In this document: positions 26,242 to 35,110 of the stretch, one piece after another
How positions within the stretch are numbered: position 1 is the first letter of the stretch
How the letters are laid out: each line of letters begins with the position of its first letter
Translations under genes and position numbers: made by a program
Source: Candidatus Nitrospira allomarina
GTDB lineage: Bacteria; Nitrospirota; Nitrospiria; Nitrospirales; UBA8639
Assembly: GCF_032050975.1 (NCBI RefSeq)
Contig: NZ_CP116967.1
Coordinates: forward strand, 4,151,001 to 4,215,000
DNA: 64,000 nt
Direction of reading: 5' to 3'
Notes under the pieces: model-generated
What the model saw: the letters and a program-made list of their open reading frames with translations, nothing else
What the model was told of the DNA's origin: nothing
Database searches by the model: none

Positions 26242-26307
26242 ATGCTACTTTTCAAGGTTTGATTTTCAAGTAAACCACACGTCCTTTATTTATGACTGGC
26301 ATAGCGT

Positions 26308-26763
26308 ATGTTGAATCAAATGAACGTGAGGGGTCTCTTATTTGACCCCTACAACAATGCCTATATTGTCATCCTGAGAGATGAACAAAATTCTGATATG
26401 CTCCCAATCTGGGTTGGGAAGGCCGAAGCCAGCGCGATTAGTTTTGCCCTAGAGCGGATAGCTCCTCCAAGGCCGATGACCCATGATCTCATGAAAACGG
26501 TCCTTGATAATATGGATGCTAAGGTCATCAGTACGGTCATTACAGATCTGAAAGACAATACGTACTTCGCCAAAATCCATCTCCTTTTTGGAGATTCCGA
26601 GTTCACCGTTGACTCTCGGCCAAGTGACGCGATTGCCGTGGCCCTTCGCACGGATGCTCCTATTTTTGCTTCCGGGGAAGTGCTTCATAAACAAAACTCA
26701 GAAGAATTGGAACGATGGCTGGAAAACCTCAAGCCTGAGGATTTTGGGAAATCAGACGTCTAG
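26308..26763 (+). CDS. Bifunctional nuclease family (DUF151) protein 1
   Basis: A 151-residue BFN-domain protein. Segments typical of the family: VRGLLFDPYNNAYIVILRD, LPIWVGKAEASAISFALE, PPRPMTHDLMKTVLDNM, VITDLKDNTYFAKIHL, and the conserved VDSRPSDAIAVALRTDAPIFASGEVL. Some homologues have weak DNase/RNase activity and regulatory roles. The start is uncertain: the ATG at 26308 and one at 26320 are both without a clear Shine-Dalgarno. It is tandem with a paralogue 40 bp downstream. Confidence 0.9.
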   Translation: MLNQMNVRGLLFDPYNNAYIVILRDEQNSDMLPIWVGKAEASAISFALERIAPPRPMTHDLMKTVLDNMDAKVISTVITDLKDNTYFAKIHLLFGDSEFTVDSRPSDAIAVALRTDAPIFASGEVLHKQNSEELERWLENLKPEDFGKSDV

Positions 26764-26803
26764 CTGATGCTCATGTGGTCATCTGAAATATTTACGATTT
26801 ATA

Positions 26804-27295
26804 ATGATAGTGAGTGTGCGGGTGATGACTGAAATAAACACATTAATTCCGTTAAAGGTCCATGGGGTCCTGGTCGATCCGAATACCGACACGCAAATCG
26901 TGGTCTTACGGGATGAAAAAAATTCAGAGGTTCTTCCCATATGGGTCGGAACCGCCGAAGGAACATCGATTCGATTGGCCTTGGAGAACGTCATCCCCCC
27001 ACGCCCCATGAGCCATGACCTTATTTGCAGCTTTGCCTCGCACCTTGGATTTACCCTTAACAAAGTCGTAATCACGGAAGTCAAAAATAATACGTATTTT
27101 TCAACGCTGTTTTTGTCCAAAGATGACTTGGAAAAATCCATCGATTCAAGGCCAAGTGATGCGATTGCCCTAGCTCTCCGATGTCAATGTCCCATCTATG
27201 TTACTCCGGAGGTGCTGGAACGTCGCGGGGGGGAAGATCTGGATACCTGGCTTTCCAAGCTCGATCAAAAAGGATTAGAACAAACCGATATCTAG
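26804..27295 (+). CDS. Bifunctional nuclease family (DUF151) protein 2
   Basis: A 163-residue paralogue of the preceding gene, with the same order of motifs: VHGVLVDPNTDTQIVVLRD, LPIWVGTAEGTSIRLALE, PPRPMSHDLICSF, ITEVKNNTYFSTLFL and IDSRPSDAIALALRCQCPIYVTPEVL. The two copies are clearly homologous but well diverged, so the duplication is old. Possible starts are the ATG at 26804 and a later ATG at 26825 (MTEINTL). It lies 37 bp before rplM, so transcription into the ribosomal genes is plausible. Confidence 0.9.
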   Translation: MIVSVRVMTEINTLIPLKVHGVLVDPNTDTQIVVLRDEKNSEVLPIWVGTAEGTSIRLALENVIPPRPMSHDLICSFASHLGFTLNKVVITEVKNNTYFSTLFLSKDDLEKSIDSRPSDAIALALRCQCPIYVTPEVLERRGGEDLDTWLSKLDQKGLEQTDI

Positions 27296-27332
27296 ATATG
27301 TAATCAAGTAGAGGAAAGGAACTCAGACACTC

Positions 27333-27761
27333 ATGCGATCTTATCAAGCTAAACCGCTGGAAGTTGAACGACAATGGTTCTTAGTCGATGCTAAAGGGAA
27401 AACCGTTGGACGCTTGGCCGCCAAGGTTGCCTCCATCCTCCGTGGAAAGCATAAGCCGACCTTCACCCCGAATGTCGATACAGGCGATCATGTCGTCATC
27501 ATAAATTCCAGTGAAATTCAATTCACCAGCAATAAATTTCGTACAAAGATTTATTATCATCACACCGGTTACCCTGGAGGAATCAAAGCCATTACCGCTG
27601 AGCATCTTCATGCAAAGAAACCAACCGAAGTCCTTACCAAAGCCATTCGTGGGATGCTTCCAAAATGTACGTTGGGGAAACAAATGGCCAAAAAGCTCAA
27701 AATTTACCCTGGGGCCGAGCATCTGCATCGAGCGCAAAGCCCAACGCCTTTAAATCTCTAA
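27333..27761 (+). CDS. rplM: Ribosomal protein L13
   Basis: A 142-residue 50S subunit protein. Family features: [63 protein letters not shown], the [33 protein letters not shown]-terminus. It is paired with rpsI, as in nearly all bacteria. Confidence 0.97.
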   Translation: MRSYQAKPLEVERQWFLVDAKGKTVGRLAAKVASILRGKHKPTFTPNVDTGDHVVIINSSEIQFTSNKFRTKIYYHHTGYPGGIKAITAEHLHAKKPTEVLTKAIRGMLPKCTLGKQMAKKLKIYPGAEHLHRAQSPTPLNL

Positions 27762-27807
27762 ATTCATCCGTAACTGTGCCAACGAAAAAAAGGAGACTTA
27801 TTCTCAC

Positions 27808-28200
27808 ATGGTCGATACCATTCAATACGCAACTGGAAAAAGGAAAAACGCGATTGCCCGAGCGTGGGTAGAACCAGGGCAAGGCGACATTCTCATCAAT
27901 GCACGATCAGTTGATTCATATTTTCCACGATTGACGCATCAAATCCAAATACAAACACCATTCGAGGTCACCAAAACGGGCGGTCAATTTAATGTCAAAG
28001 CCACGCTGACAGGGGGAGGGGTCTCAGGTCAGGCGGGAGCCCTTCGCCATGCAATTGCCAAGGCCTTGGCCTTATATAATCCTTCGCTACGGGATCCCCT
28101 GAAAAAAAATGGATTGCTCACCAGAGATAGCAGGGTGAAAGAACGGAAAAAATACGGACAAAAGGGCGCCAGAGCCAGGTTCCAATACTCCAAACGATAA
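27808..28200 (+). CDS. rpsI: Ribosomal protein S9
   Basis: A 130-residue 30S subunit protein. Opening YATGKRKNAIARAWVEPGQGDILIN, the central GGGVSGQAGALRHAIAKALALYNPSLR, and the basic tail RDSRVKERKKYGQKGARARFQYSKR that reaches the P-site tRNA are all intact. An AAAAAAAGGAG Shine-Dalgarno is upstream. It is the last gene of the unit and is followed by a strong terminator. Confidence 0.97.
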   Translation: MVDTIQYATGKRKNAIARAWVEPGQGDILINARSVDSYFPRLTHQIQIQTPFEVTKTGGQFNVKATLTGGGVSGQAGALRHAIAKALALYNPSLRDPLKKNGLLTRDSRVKERKKYGQKGARARFQYSKR

Positions 28201-28231
28201 TTGGGCGGTTCACCTTCGCGAGGAATTAATG

Positions 28232-28259
28232 GGGGAGGCCTCACAGCCTCCCCTTTTTT
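28232..28259 (+). terminator. Intrinsic terminator after rpsI
   Basis: GGGGAGGC (28232-28239) and GCCTCCCC (28246-28253) form a perfect 8-bp GC-rich stem with a 6-nt loop, followed directly by six T. A canonical Rho-independent terminator 31 bp after the rpsI stop. Confidence 0.92.
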
Positions 28260-28398
28260 AATCCAACTTCTGTCTGATGGCGTTGCCACTCCAATCTAAC
28301 TGTTCACAAATAATTATTTGTCACAAAGGAAAATCATTTCCTAATGGGTATCCTACTCAACCTTTCTCCCCCTCAATCAACTTTCTTGAAAAAAGGCC

Positions 28399-29475
28399 AT
28401 GGATAGAAAAATTCGCGTCGCTGTAATCGGAGCCAGTGGCTATACGGGTGGTGAATTACTTCGATTACTCACCCTCCACCCTCAGATAACACTGACCCGC
28501 GTGGTGGCATCTGAAAAATCCGAAGGCCGCGCTGTCGCTTCGCTGCTTCCTCATCTTACGAAGATTTATGACTGTTCATTGTCTTCGTTGAATATCGACT
28601 CGATCGCCAAAGAAGTCGATGTGGTTTTTCTCGCGCTTCCTCATACGCAATCCTTGCAGCCAGTAGCCGATTTTCTCTCACAGGGGAAACATGTCATTGA
28701 CTTGAGTGCCGATTATCGTCTTCAAGATCCGATGGTATATGAGCAATGGTATCAAACCCCCCATACTTTCCCTGGCCTGCTCAAAAATGCGGTGTATGGA
28801 CTACCAGAACTCAATCGCGCGGCTATCGCCAAGACCCAACTTGTCGCCGTTGCCGGGTGTTATCCCACCGTCGCCATTTTGCAACTCGCGCCCCTTATGG
28901 CCCAAGACCTCATTGAGCACAACTCGATTATCATTGACGCAAAGTCGGGAATTTCAGGAGCCGGTCGCACACCTGCACTGGGCACTCACTTTCCTGAATC
29001 GCATGAAGCCATTCATGCCTATAAAATCGGCAAACATCGCCATGTGCCTGAAATCGAACAGGAGTTAGCACGACTGATTCCTGCTCCATCTTCAAAAACA
29101 GCTTTCCCCAGTCCATCTATAATTTTCACGCCTCACTTAATACCTATTAATCGAGGCATTCTGAGCACCGCCTATGCCAAATTGAAACCTGGCATTGATC
29201 AATCTCATTTGGATGCCGCCTATAAAAGTCGGTATCAAGACGAATATTTCATCCGACTCTTCCCCAGTTCCGAGGGAGTAAATCCCAAAAATCTGCGAGG
29301 CTCAAACTTTTGTGACCTCAGTTGCACCTATGATCCTCGAACGGGGTATCTCATCACCACAGGTTCGCTGGACAATCTCGTAAAAGGTGCAGCCGGGCAA
29401 GCGATTCAATGTATGAATCTTATGTTAGGACTTCCTGAAACACTTGGATTGACCGCGCCAGGCCTTTTTCCCTAA
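28399..29475 (+). CDS. argC: N-acetyl-gamma-glutamyl-phosphate reductase
   Basis: The third step of arginine biosynthesis: NADPH reduction of N-acetylglutamyl phosphate to the semialdehyde. 358 residues. NADP-binding VIGASGYTGGELLRLL is at the N-terminus; the catalytic Cys154 is in VAVAGCYPT; AKSGISGAGRTP, HRHVPEIEQEL, FTPHLIPINRGIL and TTGSLDNLVKGAAGQAIQCMNLM complete the family pattern. It pairs with argJ 43 bp downstream. Confidence 0.96.
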   Translation: MDRKIRVAVIGASGYTGGELLRLLTLHPQITLTRVVASEKSEGRAVASLLPHLTKIYDCSLSSLNIDSIAKEVDVVFLALPHTQSLQPVADFLSQGKHVIDLSADYRLQDPMVYEQWYQTPHTFPGLLKNAVYGLPELNRAAIAKTQLVAVAGCYPTVAILQLAPLMAQDLIEHNSIIIDAKSGISGAGRTPALGTHFPESHEAIHAYKIGKHRHVPEIEQELARLIPAPSSKTAFPSPSIIFTPHLIPINRGILSTAYAKLKPGIDQSHLDAAYKSRYQDEYFIRLFPSSEGVNPKNLRGSNFCDLSCTYDPRTGYLITTGSLDNLVKGAAGQAIQCMNLMLGLPETLGLTAPGLFP

Positions 29476-29518
29476 AACATTGTTCACCAGTTTCTCCTGA
29501 CGAGAAGGGGATGTTTAT

Positions 29519-30727
29519 ATGTTTAAACGCATTAAAGGCGGGATCACTGCCCCAAAGGGATTCCTAGCCGCAGGGATTCATTCAGGAATTAAAAAGACCA
29601 AGCAGCTTGATCTGACCTTGATCGTGTCAGAGAAGCCTGGACCTATTGCCGGGGTGTTCACCTCCAACAGGCTCCCGGCCGCTCCCGTGATTCTTGACCG
29701 GCTTAATCTCAAGAAAGGCACAGGTCAGGCCTTCATTGTTAATAGTGGGAATGCGAACGCATTCACCGGACCGGAAGGATTAATCCATGCCAGGGAGATG
29801 GGTCGGAGAGTTGCCGAACAACTCACAATTCCCCTTCATCATGTGTTTGTCGGTTCCACTGGTGTCATTGGGGTACCGTTACCGATGCCGGCAGTGCGAA
29901 ACGGCATTCCAATTTTGATTTCACGTCTACGCAAGGCTGGTCACCAGGAAGCTGCTAAGGCGATCATGACGACAGACACCTGTCCTAAAGAAATCGCTCT
30001 TCAAGACCAAATTGGCGGAAAAATAGTGACAATAGGGGGAATCGCCAAAGGTTCAGGAATGATCCACCCTGACATGGCGACCATGTTGGCCTATGTCACA
30101 ACAGACGCAGCCATTGACCCAAAAACGCTACAAACTACCTTTCGCGCTGTCACCAACCAAACATTTAACTGTATTTCTGTAGATGGGGAAACCAGCACCA
30201 ATGACACGGCCTTATGTCTGGCTAACGGGGAAGCCGGAAACTTACCCATCAAAACCGGAACAACGGCACATGGCAAATTTGAAGCACTTTTATTTCAGGT
30301 CTGTCACCATCTGGCCATGGAAATTGTTCGGGATGGCGAAGGTGCCACCAAAATCATCGAATTCCAGATCACTCAGGCTTCCAGTCATCGGGCCGCCAAA
30401 CAGTTTGCCAATACTCTCGCCACCTCCCCTTTAGTTAAAACCGCTATATTTGGTGCGGATCCCAACTGGGGGAGAATTGTGGCTGCATTAGGACGGGCCG
30501 GCGTCCCTGTTAAAGCGGAGAAACTTCTCATTGGATTCAATAAGATTCCCGTCGTCAAAAATGGAAAAGGGCTGGGGCCTCAGGTGGAGAACCGAATAAA
30601 ACAGGAAATGAAGAAGCCCTTCCTGACGATCTTTATTTCCCTCGGAATGGGTCAAGGATCATCCAAGATCTGGACCACGGATCTGACCTACGATTACGTG
30701 AAAATCAACGCATCCTATCGATCCTAA
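29519..30727 (+). CDS. argJ: Bifunctional ornithine acetyltransferase / N-acetylglutamate synthase
   Basis: Recycles the acetyl group in arginine synthesis (and often also acetylates glutamate). 402 residues. The precursor self-cleaves before a nucleophilic Thr: here KGSGMIHPDMATMLAYVTTDA, with Thr188 as the nucleophile. Other landmarks: FTSNRLPAAPVI, NSGNANAFTG, STGVIGVPLPM, SVDGETSTNDT, RDGEGATKIIEFQI, GADPNWGRIVAALGRAG and YVKINASYRS at the C-terminus. An AGAAGGGG Shine-Dalgarno is seen. It converges with prsR. Confidence 0.96.
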   Translation: MFKRIKGGITAPKGFLAAGIHSGIKKTKQLDLTLIVSEKPGPIAGVFTSNRLPAAPVILDRLNLKKGTGQAFIVNSGNANAFTGPEGLIHAREMGRRVAEQLTIPLHHVFVGSTGVIGVPLPMPAVRNGIPILISRLRKAGHQEAAKAIMTTDTCPKEIALQDQIGGKIVTIGGIAKGSGMIHPDMATMLAYVTTDAAIDPKTLQTTFRAVTNQTFNCISVDGETSTNDTALCLANGEAGNLPIKTGTTAHGKFEALLFQVCHHLAMEIVRDGEGATKIIEFQITQASSHRAAKQFANTLATSPLVKTAIFGADPNWGRIVAALGRAGVPVKAEKLLIGFNKIPVVKNGKGLGPQVENRIKQEMKKPFLTIFISLGMGQGSSKIWTTDLTYDYVKINASYRS

Positions 30728-30748
30728 CTTTTTTTCTCTGTTCAATCG

Positions 30749-30772
30749 GGAAATTGGAAATGGCCAATTGCC
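30749..30772. terminator. Hairpin between convergent argJ and prsR
   Basis: GGAAATTGG (30749-30757) and CCAATTGCC (30764-30772) pair over 8 of 9 positions with a 6-nt loop. A T7 run lies 12-18 bp to the right. It is possibly a weak terminator shared by argJ and prsR, but the U-tract is displaced from the stem on either strand. Confidence 0.4.
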
Positions 30773-30781
30773 GAGAGATAG

Positions 30782-32167
30782 TTATTTTTTTATGTGGTGG
30801 CGGGAAATTAAATCATGGAGGGTCGGTCGGCTCACACCAAGGATGGTCGCAGCCTTCGTAATATTTCCACCTGTCTTGGCCAGCGTTTGCTCAATCACTC
30901 GCTTTTCTACGGTGTCTCTGGCTACTTTCAGGGTAAGGCCAACTTGACTCTCATCGGGAGGGGCTAAATCTAAATCTTCCGGGGCAATCCTTGGATTGTC
31001 GGTTAACGTCACGGCGCGACGAATCCTGTTTTCTAATTCTCGAATGTTCCCGGGCCAATGATATTGCTCGAGAGACATCAGAGCTTCCCGCGTAAATCCG
31101 GAAATCTTCTTTTTCGCTTCTTCTGAATAACGCTGAAGCAGCGATTTGCCCAACATCACGATATCGCCTCCCCGCTCCCGTAAGGGGGGAGCCGTAATGG
31201 TCACGGTATTCAATCGATAATACAGATCTTCTCGGAAGCGGCCATCTTTCATTGCCAGTTGTAGATCCATATTGGTGGCTGCCAGAACCCTTGTGTCAAC
31301 TGGAATTTCTACGCGTCCGCCTACCCGCTCAATACTTCGTTCTTGTAAAACCCGCAGTAACTTGACTTGTAATGCAGGAGAAATTTCACCAATCTCATCT
31401 AGAAAAAGCGTCCCGCCCTGGGCCGACTCAATTCGACCTGGACGCTGGAGATGAGCTCCGGTAAACGCCCCTTTCTCATGTCCGAACAACTCGCTTTCTA
31501 GTAACGTTTCGGGAATAGCCCCACAATTAATCGCGATAAACGGGCCGTCCTTTCTGTGACTTTGCTGATGAATCGCCCGAGCCACTAACTCCTTTCCTGT
31601 CCCACTTTCTCCGACGATTAAAATGGAAATATCCGAACCGGCCACTCGCCGGATGGTATCGAATACTTTAACCATGACCGGGCTGCTCCCGATAATTTCA
31701 GGAAATCCCCGTTTCGCCTCACGCTCCAGAAGTTTGTGGTTTTCTTTTTCCAGGCCGGCCAAATACCCGGCCCGCTGAAGAACAACTTTTAACACTTCCA
31801 AATCTACAGGCTTTTCCATAAAATCATATGCGCCCAATTGAATAGCCTTGAGCGCATTCGCTCGATCTTGATTTCCCGTGATGACGACCACCTTCACCAA
31901 AGGATTCACCGCAAGCAATTGCTCCAAGGCAGACAGTCCCTCCGTCACCCCACCGACATCAGGTGGCAAACCTAAATCTAATGTGACCAGTGAGATCTTC
32001 TCCCGTTGAAGAATATCAACAGCTGCGGCGCGATGATCTGCCTCATAGATCATGTAGGAGGACTTTAATCCCCACTTCATCTGTTCAAGTATTTCCTTCC
32101 GGTCATCAACCAGAAGAAGTGAAGGAAGATGTGAATGCTCAGCTAGCGTATCAGAGTTCATAGTCAC
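30782..32167 (-). CDS. prsR: Sigma-54-dependent response regulator, PrsR type
   Basis: 461 residues: receiver domain (LLLVDDRKEILEQM, phospho-Asp in LVTLDLGLPP, Lys in FMEKPVDLEVL), AAA+ sigma-54 activator (Walker A GESGTGKE, GAFTGA loop intact, GTLFLDEIGEI Walker B) and a C-terminal Fis-type HTH (ITKAATILGVSRPTLHDLISRH). It is partner of the PrsK-like kinase, whose stop overlaps its start by 4 nt (ATGA). PrsK/PrsR pairs are known next to exosortase/PEP-CTERM exopolysaccharide loci, and a polysaccharide cluster follows at 45 kb. Expected targets are sigma-54 promoters of surface-protein or EPS genes. Confidence 0.88.
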   Translation of the reverse strand: MTMNSDTLAEHSHLPSLLLVDDRKEILEQMKWGLKSSYMIYEADHRAAAVDILQREKISLVTLDLGLPPDVGGVTEGLSALEQLLAVNPLVKVVVITGNQDRANALKAIQLGAYDFMEKPVDLEVLKVVLQRAGYLAGLEKENHKLLEREAKRGFPEIIGSSPVMVKVFDTIRRVAGSDISILIVGESGTGKELVARAIHQQSHRKDGPFIAINCGAIPETLLESELFGHEKGAFTGAHLQRPGRIESAQGGTLFLDEIGEISPALQVKLLRVLQERSIERVGGRVEIPVDTRVLAATNMDLQLAMKDGRFREDLYYRLNTVTITAPPLRERGGDIVMLGKSLLQRYSEEAKKKISGFTREALMSLEQYHWPGNIRELENRIRRAVTLTDNPRIAPEDLDLAPPDESQVGLTLKVARDTVEKRVIEQTLAKTGGNITKAATILGVSRPTLHDLISRHHIKK

Positions 32168-34353
32168 TTGTTTTTTCTTGAGTCATATTCTACCCCGACT
32201 TGAGACACACCAAACGCCATAGTACTTGCGTTATCGGCACTTTGAACGGGAAATGTAATCATCACCGTTGTGCCTTGCCCTTCCTGGCTCTCAATGTGAA
32301 TCACGCCATGATGGTCCTCTACAATTCGCTTACATTGAAACAGTCCTACACCCAATCCATTCTTTTTGGAGCTTTTGAATGGCTGAAAAATATTTTCAAG
32401 CTGGGCCACGGACATTCCACCCCCTGAATCGACCAATTCAACGATCACCTGCTTGCCATCATAGGCGGTGGATATATCAATCGTGCCTTGCCCCTCGATC
32501 GCCTGGCGCGCATTAAGAATGAGATTTAACAATACCTGTTTAATTGCCTCCCTTTTTAGCTGAAGGACCGGAACCTCTAACCCCGGGGAAAAATTCGGTT
32601 GGCAGCCAGGGCCATTGATGGCTGCCAGAATCTCCTTGATCAATAGGTTCACATCTACCGGCTCTGTCGGGACTCCCTCACTCAAATTCGGTTCGTTCGC
32701 CTGACGAGATAATTCTCCCATTAAATCGATAATTCGCTGAGACGTACTTTTAACGGTCTGCATGGCCGATGCCTGAAATTCAATATTACTCCCGTATTGC
32801 GCGGCATTCTGAGCCACCATAGATAAACTCGACGCCAAATTCTTTAAATCATGTAAATAAAAAGCCGAGAACCGATGCACGGCCTCCCATTTAGCGGATG
32901 AACTACGCTCTTCTACCAACTCAAATTGAATGAGCAGCATCGTCACATGGTGCGCAATGGCTCGCAGTAAATCCAAATCGTCTTGATCGTAATCGTCATG
33001 CACCGATTCCTGACTTAGCGTACAAAACCCCAGCAGTCTGCCTTGCTCCGTCACTAAGGGCACACACACATGGGCGTGAGTGATATCAAGAAATTCCTTC
33101 CAATCCTCAGCCTCCCGCTGACCCACTTGCACCAACAAGGGTTCTTGCAGTCCTTTTAATTGGTGAATAAGAGGGTGATTTTCAGGAATCGGAATCGGCT
33201 CTGACACATTCGGTGACCGATCATTTTCCGTCAATTTCCTTCGACGCCGTTCTTTCCGAATTTGATGGTACCGTCCATCAACATCAAAACGTTTCCAAAT
33301 TGTCACCCGAGACGTTCCAAATGTTCGACTGAGCCACTCAAGGTATCGGTTCAAAAGTTCGGAGACATCCTGACAGGCCGAAAACGTCTCAGTGACCTCT
33401 AACCATTTCTCTCGATAATCATACTTCGCCTTAAAAAAATGACGAGAAACAACTTGCTGAAATTCGACCCGAACACGCCTGGAAAGCATGGCGACCACCA
33501 ATCCCATAACGGCAAGAAACATAAGAACCATTCCCAGTGATTCCTTGACCTCCCAATCGGTTTGTTGCACCACTACGGTCACCATAGCGACAAGAACGAA
33601 ATACCCACTAACACACACTACGACCAGGGAAGCATATAATGCCTGGTGACTGATTTGAATCTTCTGGATCACCTCTGGTCCTCGCCATCTCCTCAAGCCC
33701 AGTGCCATGACAACCAGAGAACTAAACGATGCGAGCCCCCCTGCCCACACATCTTCCGGTCGCCACACCGAGACCACGACCAAATGAAAGGCCTGCGCGA
33801 TGGAAATACATGCCAAACCTCCCAATCCAATCAGCACATATTTCAATCGATATCGTAGAGGATCGGGAAAAGACTGAAGGATACGTTCCAGCTGAAATAT
33901 TCCCACACAGGAGACCAATACGATAAACCCCCAAATCGCCAATCCCTCTGGTTGTCTGAACACAATTTCCCCCTCAGGATTGACCTGCATGAATCCATCT
34001 GGCGTACCCACGATCACCATCGCTAAAAGAGCAGCTCCACAGGCAATAATCTTCCACCACCCTCTGCCCAATGCCAAAGAATTCGCAGAAAATTCATGCA
34101 ATAATGAAAAACCGACAAAGCCGATCAATACCGGCAGAAGGACCTCACCAATGAAAATCAGTTTTTTGTAGATAATGAGATGGCCTGGAAACACTTCTAG
34201 TATCCCATTCAGTCCATGGATCCAAATCATAACGATCATCAGCAAGAGTAAAGGGGAAAAATATGCCCCATCTTTTCTCTTCACAAATATGATCGTGGCC
34301 AAAAACAAGGAAACTCCTGCCGTGAGAATAGATGGAATAACCCACACACTCAT
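32164..34353 (-). CDS. prsK: PEP-CTERM-system-type sensor histidine kinase PrsK
   Basis: 729 residues. About eight membrane helices fill residues 1-290 (for example VIPSILTAGVSLFLATIIFV, IACGAALLAMVIVG, LVVVCVSGYFVLVAMVTVVV). A GAF-like sensor follows (about 310-480). The dimerisation/phospho-acceptor helix has RFSAFYLHDLKNLASSLSMV, with His in HDLKN. The ATPase domain has LNLILNARQAI (N box), VDSGGGM (G1) and GLGVGLFQCKRIVEDHHG (G2). This layout (membrane array, GAF, HDLKN kinase) is that of PrsK of PEP-CTERM systems. It is co-transcribed with prsR. Confidence 0.88.
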   Translation of the reverse strand: MSVWVIPSILTAGVSLFLATIIFVKRKDGAYFSPLLLLMIVMIWIHGLNGILEVFPGHLIIYKKLIFIGEVLLPVLIGFVGFSLLHEFSANSLALGRGWWKIIACGAALLAMVIVGTPDGFMQVNPEGEIVFRQPEGLAIWGFIVLVSCVGIFQLERILQSFPDPLRYRLKYVLIGLGGLACISIAQAFHLVVVSVWRPEDVWAGGLASFSSLVVMALGLRRWRGPEVIQKIQISHQALYASLVVVCVSGYFVLVAMVTVVVQQTDWEVKESLGMVLMFLAVMGLVVAMLSRRVRVEFQQVVSRHFFKAKYDYREKWLEVTETFSACQDVSELLNRYLEWLSRTFGTSRVTIWKRFDVDGRYHQIRKERRRRKLTENDRSPNVSEPIPIPENHPLIHQLKGLQEPLLVQVGQREAEDWKEFLDITHAHVCVPLVTEQGRLLGFCTLSQESVHDDYDQDDLDLLRAIAHHVTMLLIQFELVEERSSSAKWEAVHRFSAFYLHDLKNLASSLSMVAQNAAQYGSNIEFQASAMQTVKSTSQRIIDLMGELSRQANEPNLSEGVPTEPVDVNLLIKEILAAINGPGCQPNFSPGLEVPVLQLKREAIKQVLLNLILNARQAIEGQGTIDISTAYDGKQVIVELVDSGGGMSVAQLENIFQPFKSSKKNGLGVGLFQCKRIVEDHHGVIHIESQEGQGTTVMITFPVQSADNASTMAFGVSQVGVEYDSRKNK

Positions 34354-35110
34354 ACTGATCCTTAATACCTATTGAGAGTTAAGACAGACACACGTTCATT
34401 GCTCGCTGCTACCAAAGGACACAGTCTTTTCATTGTTCTGATTGATAGAGGCATGTCGCATAACACATGTTTAATTATTCCGGCGCACCGGAGTTTATGG
34501 AAGAGGCATCCGACTATCTACGGCGGCCATCGAGCCCTTCGCGTATCAAGGTAAGGTTATCTTTTTTCAGGCTCATGAGGATTCAGTCACCAAGCTACTA
34601 CAGCTTGGATTAACAGATGAAGGAATTTCTCTCAACAGATTTTCAGGACACCTTTATCATGGAGAAAGAGTTCAAGATGGAGCACCACCCTAGCCTGCTT
34701 CACAAGGACATTAATCAGAATGAAACTGTAGTAGTTTTTTCGGAAGATGAGGAGGGGGACTGTAGGGTTCGGCCTCTCAAATCGACCTCGCCTCTCGGCG
34801 GACAAGGAAAGCAAGAGTTCGATTCTGATGAAGAGGAGTATTTTTACCAGTTATAGGACAGAGCGGTCCGGTTTCACCCAAAAAATTTAATCATGCAGAA
34901 ATAGGAACATGAGGCCATCCGACAGGAACGACCTGGCAAAATTGCTAAGATGACATACCAGATATAGATGGGCTTTCCAGCCCATTCCTGCCGAGAATTT
35001 CGAAGTGTGAATCAGGGTGAGACTACTTAACTGCCGTTTTTAAAATGACCCGAATCGGCACTATCCCGACCCCCGAGCTGAAAAATAAGCCTTTTGACAG
35101 CTGTAACAAA
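34354..35110. other. Intergenic region holding one doubtful small ORF
   Basis: About 760 bp between prsK and the glrR-like gene. It contains the prsK promoter on the left, a CCAAGCT/AGCTTGG hairpin (34590-34608, 5-nt loop), and the small acidic ORF at 34617. No RNA gene or terminator with a U-tract was found. Confidence 0.4.
34617..34856 (+). CDS. Possible small acidic protein
   Basis: A 79-codon ORF of doubtful reality. Its predicted product is very acidic at the C-terminus (VVVFSEDEEGDCRV, EFDSDEEEYFYQL) and hydrophilic, with no signal or membrane segment. No Shine-Dalgarno is present before the ATG, though a 7-bp hairpin (34590-34608) sits just upstream. No strong overlapping alternative frame. 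Reported because it is the only plausible coding stretch in this gap. Confidence 0.3.
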   Translation: MKEFLSTDFQDTFIMEKEFKMEHHPSLLHKDINQNETVVVFSEDEEGDCRVRPLKSTSPLGGQGKQEFDSDEEEYFYQL

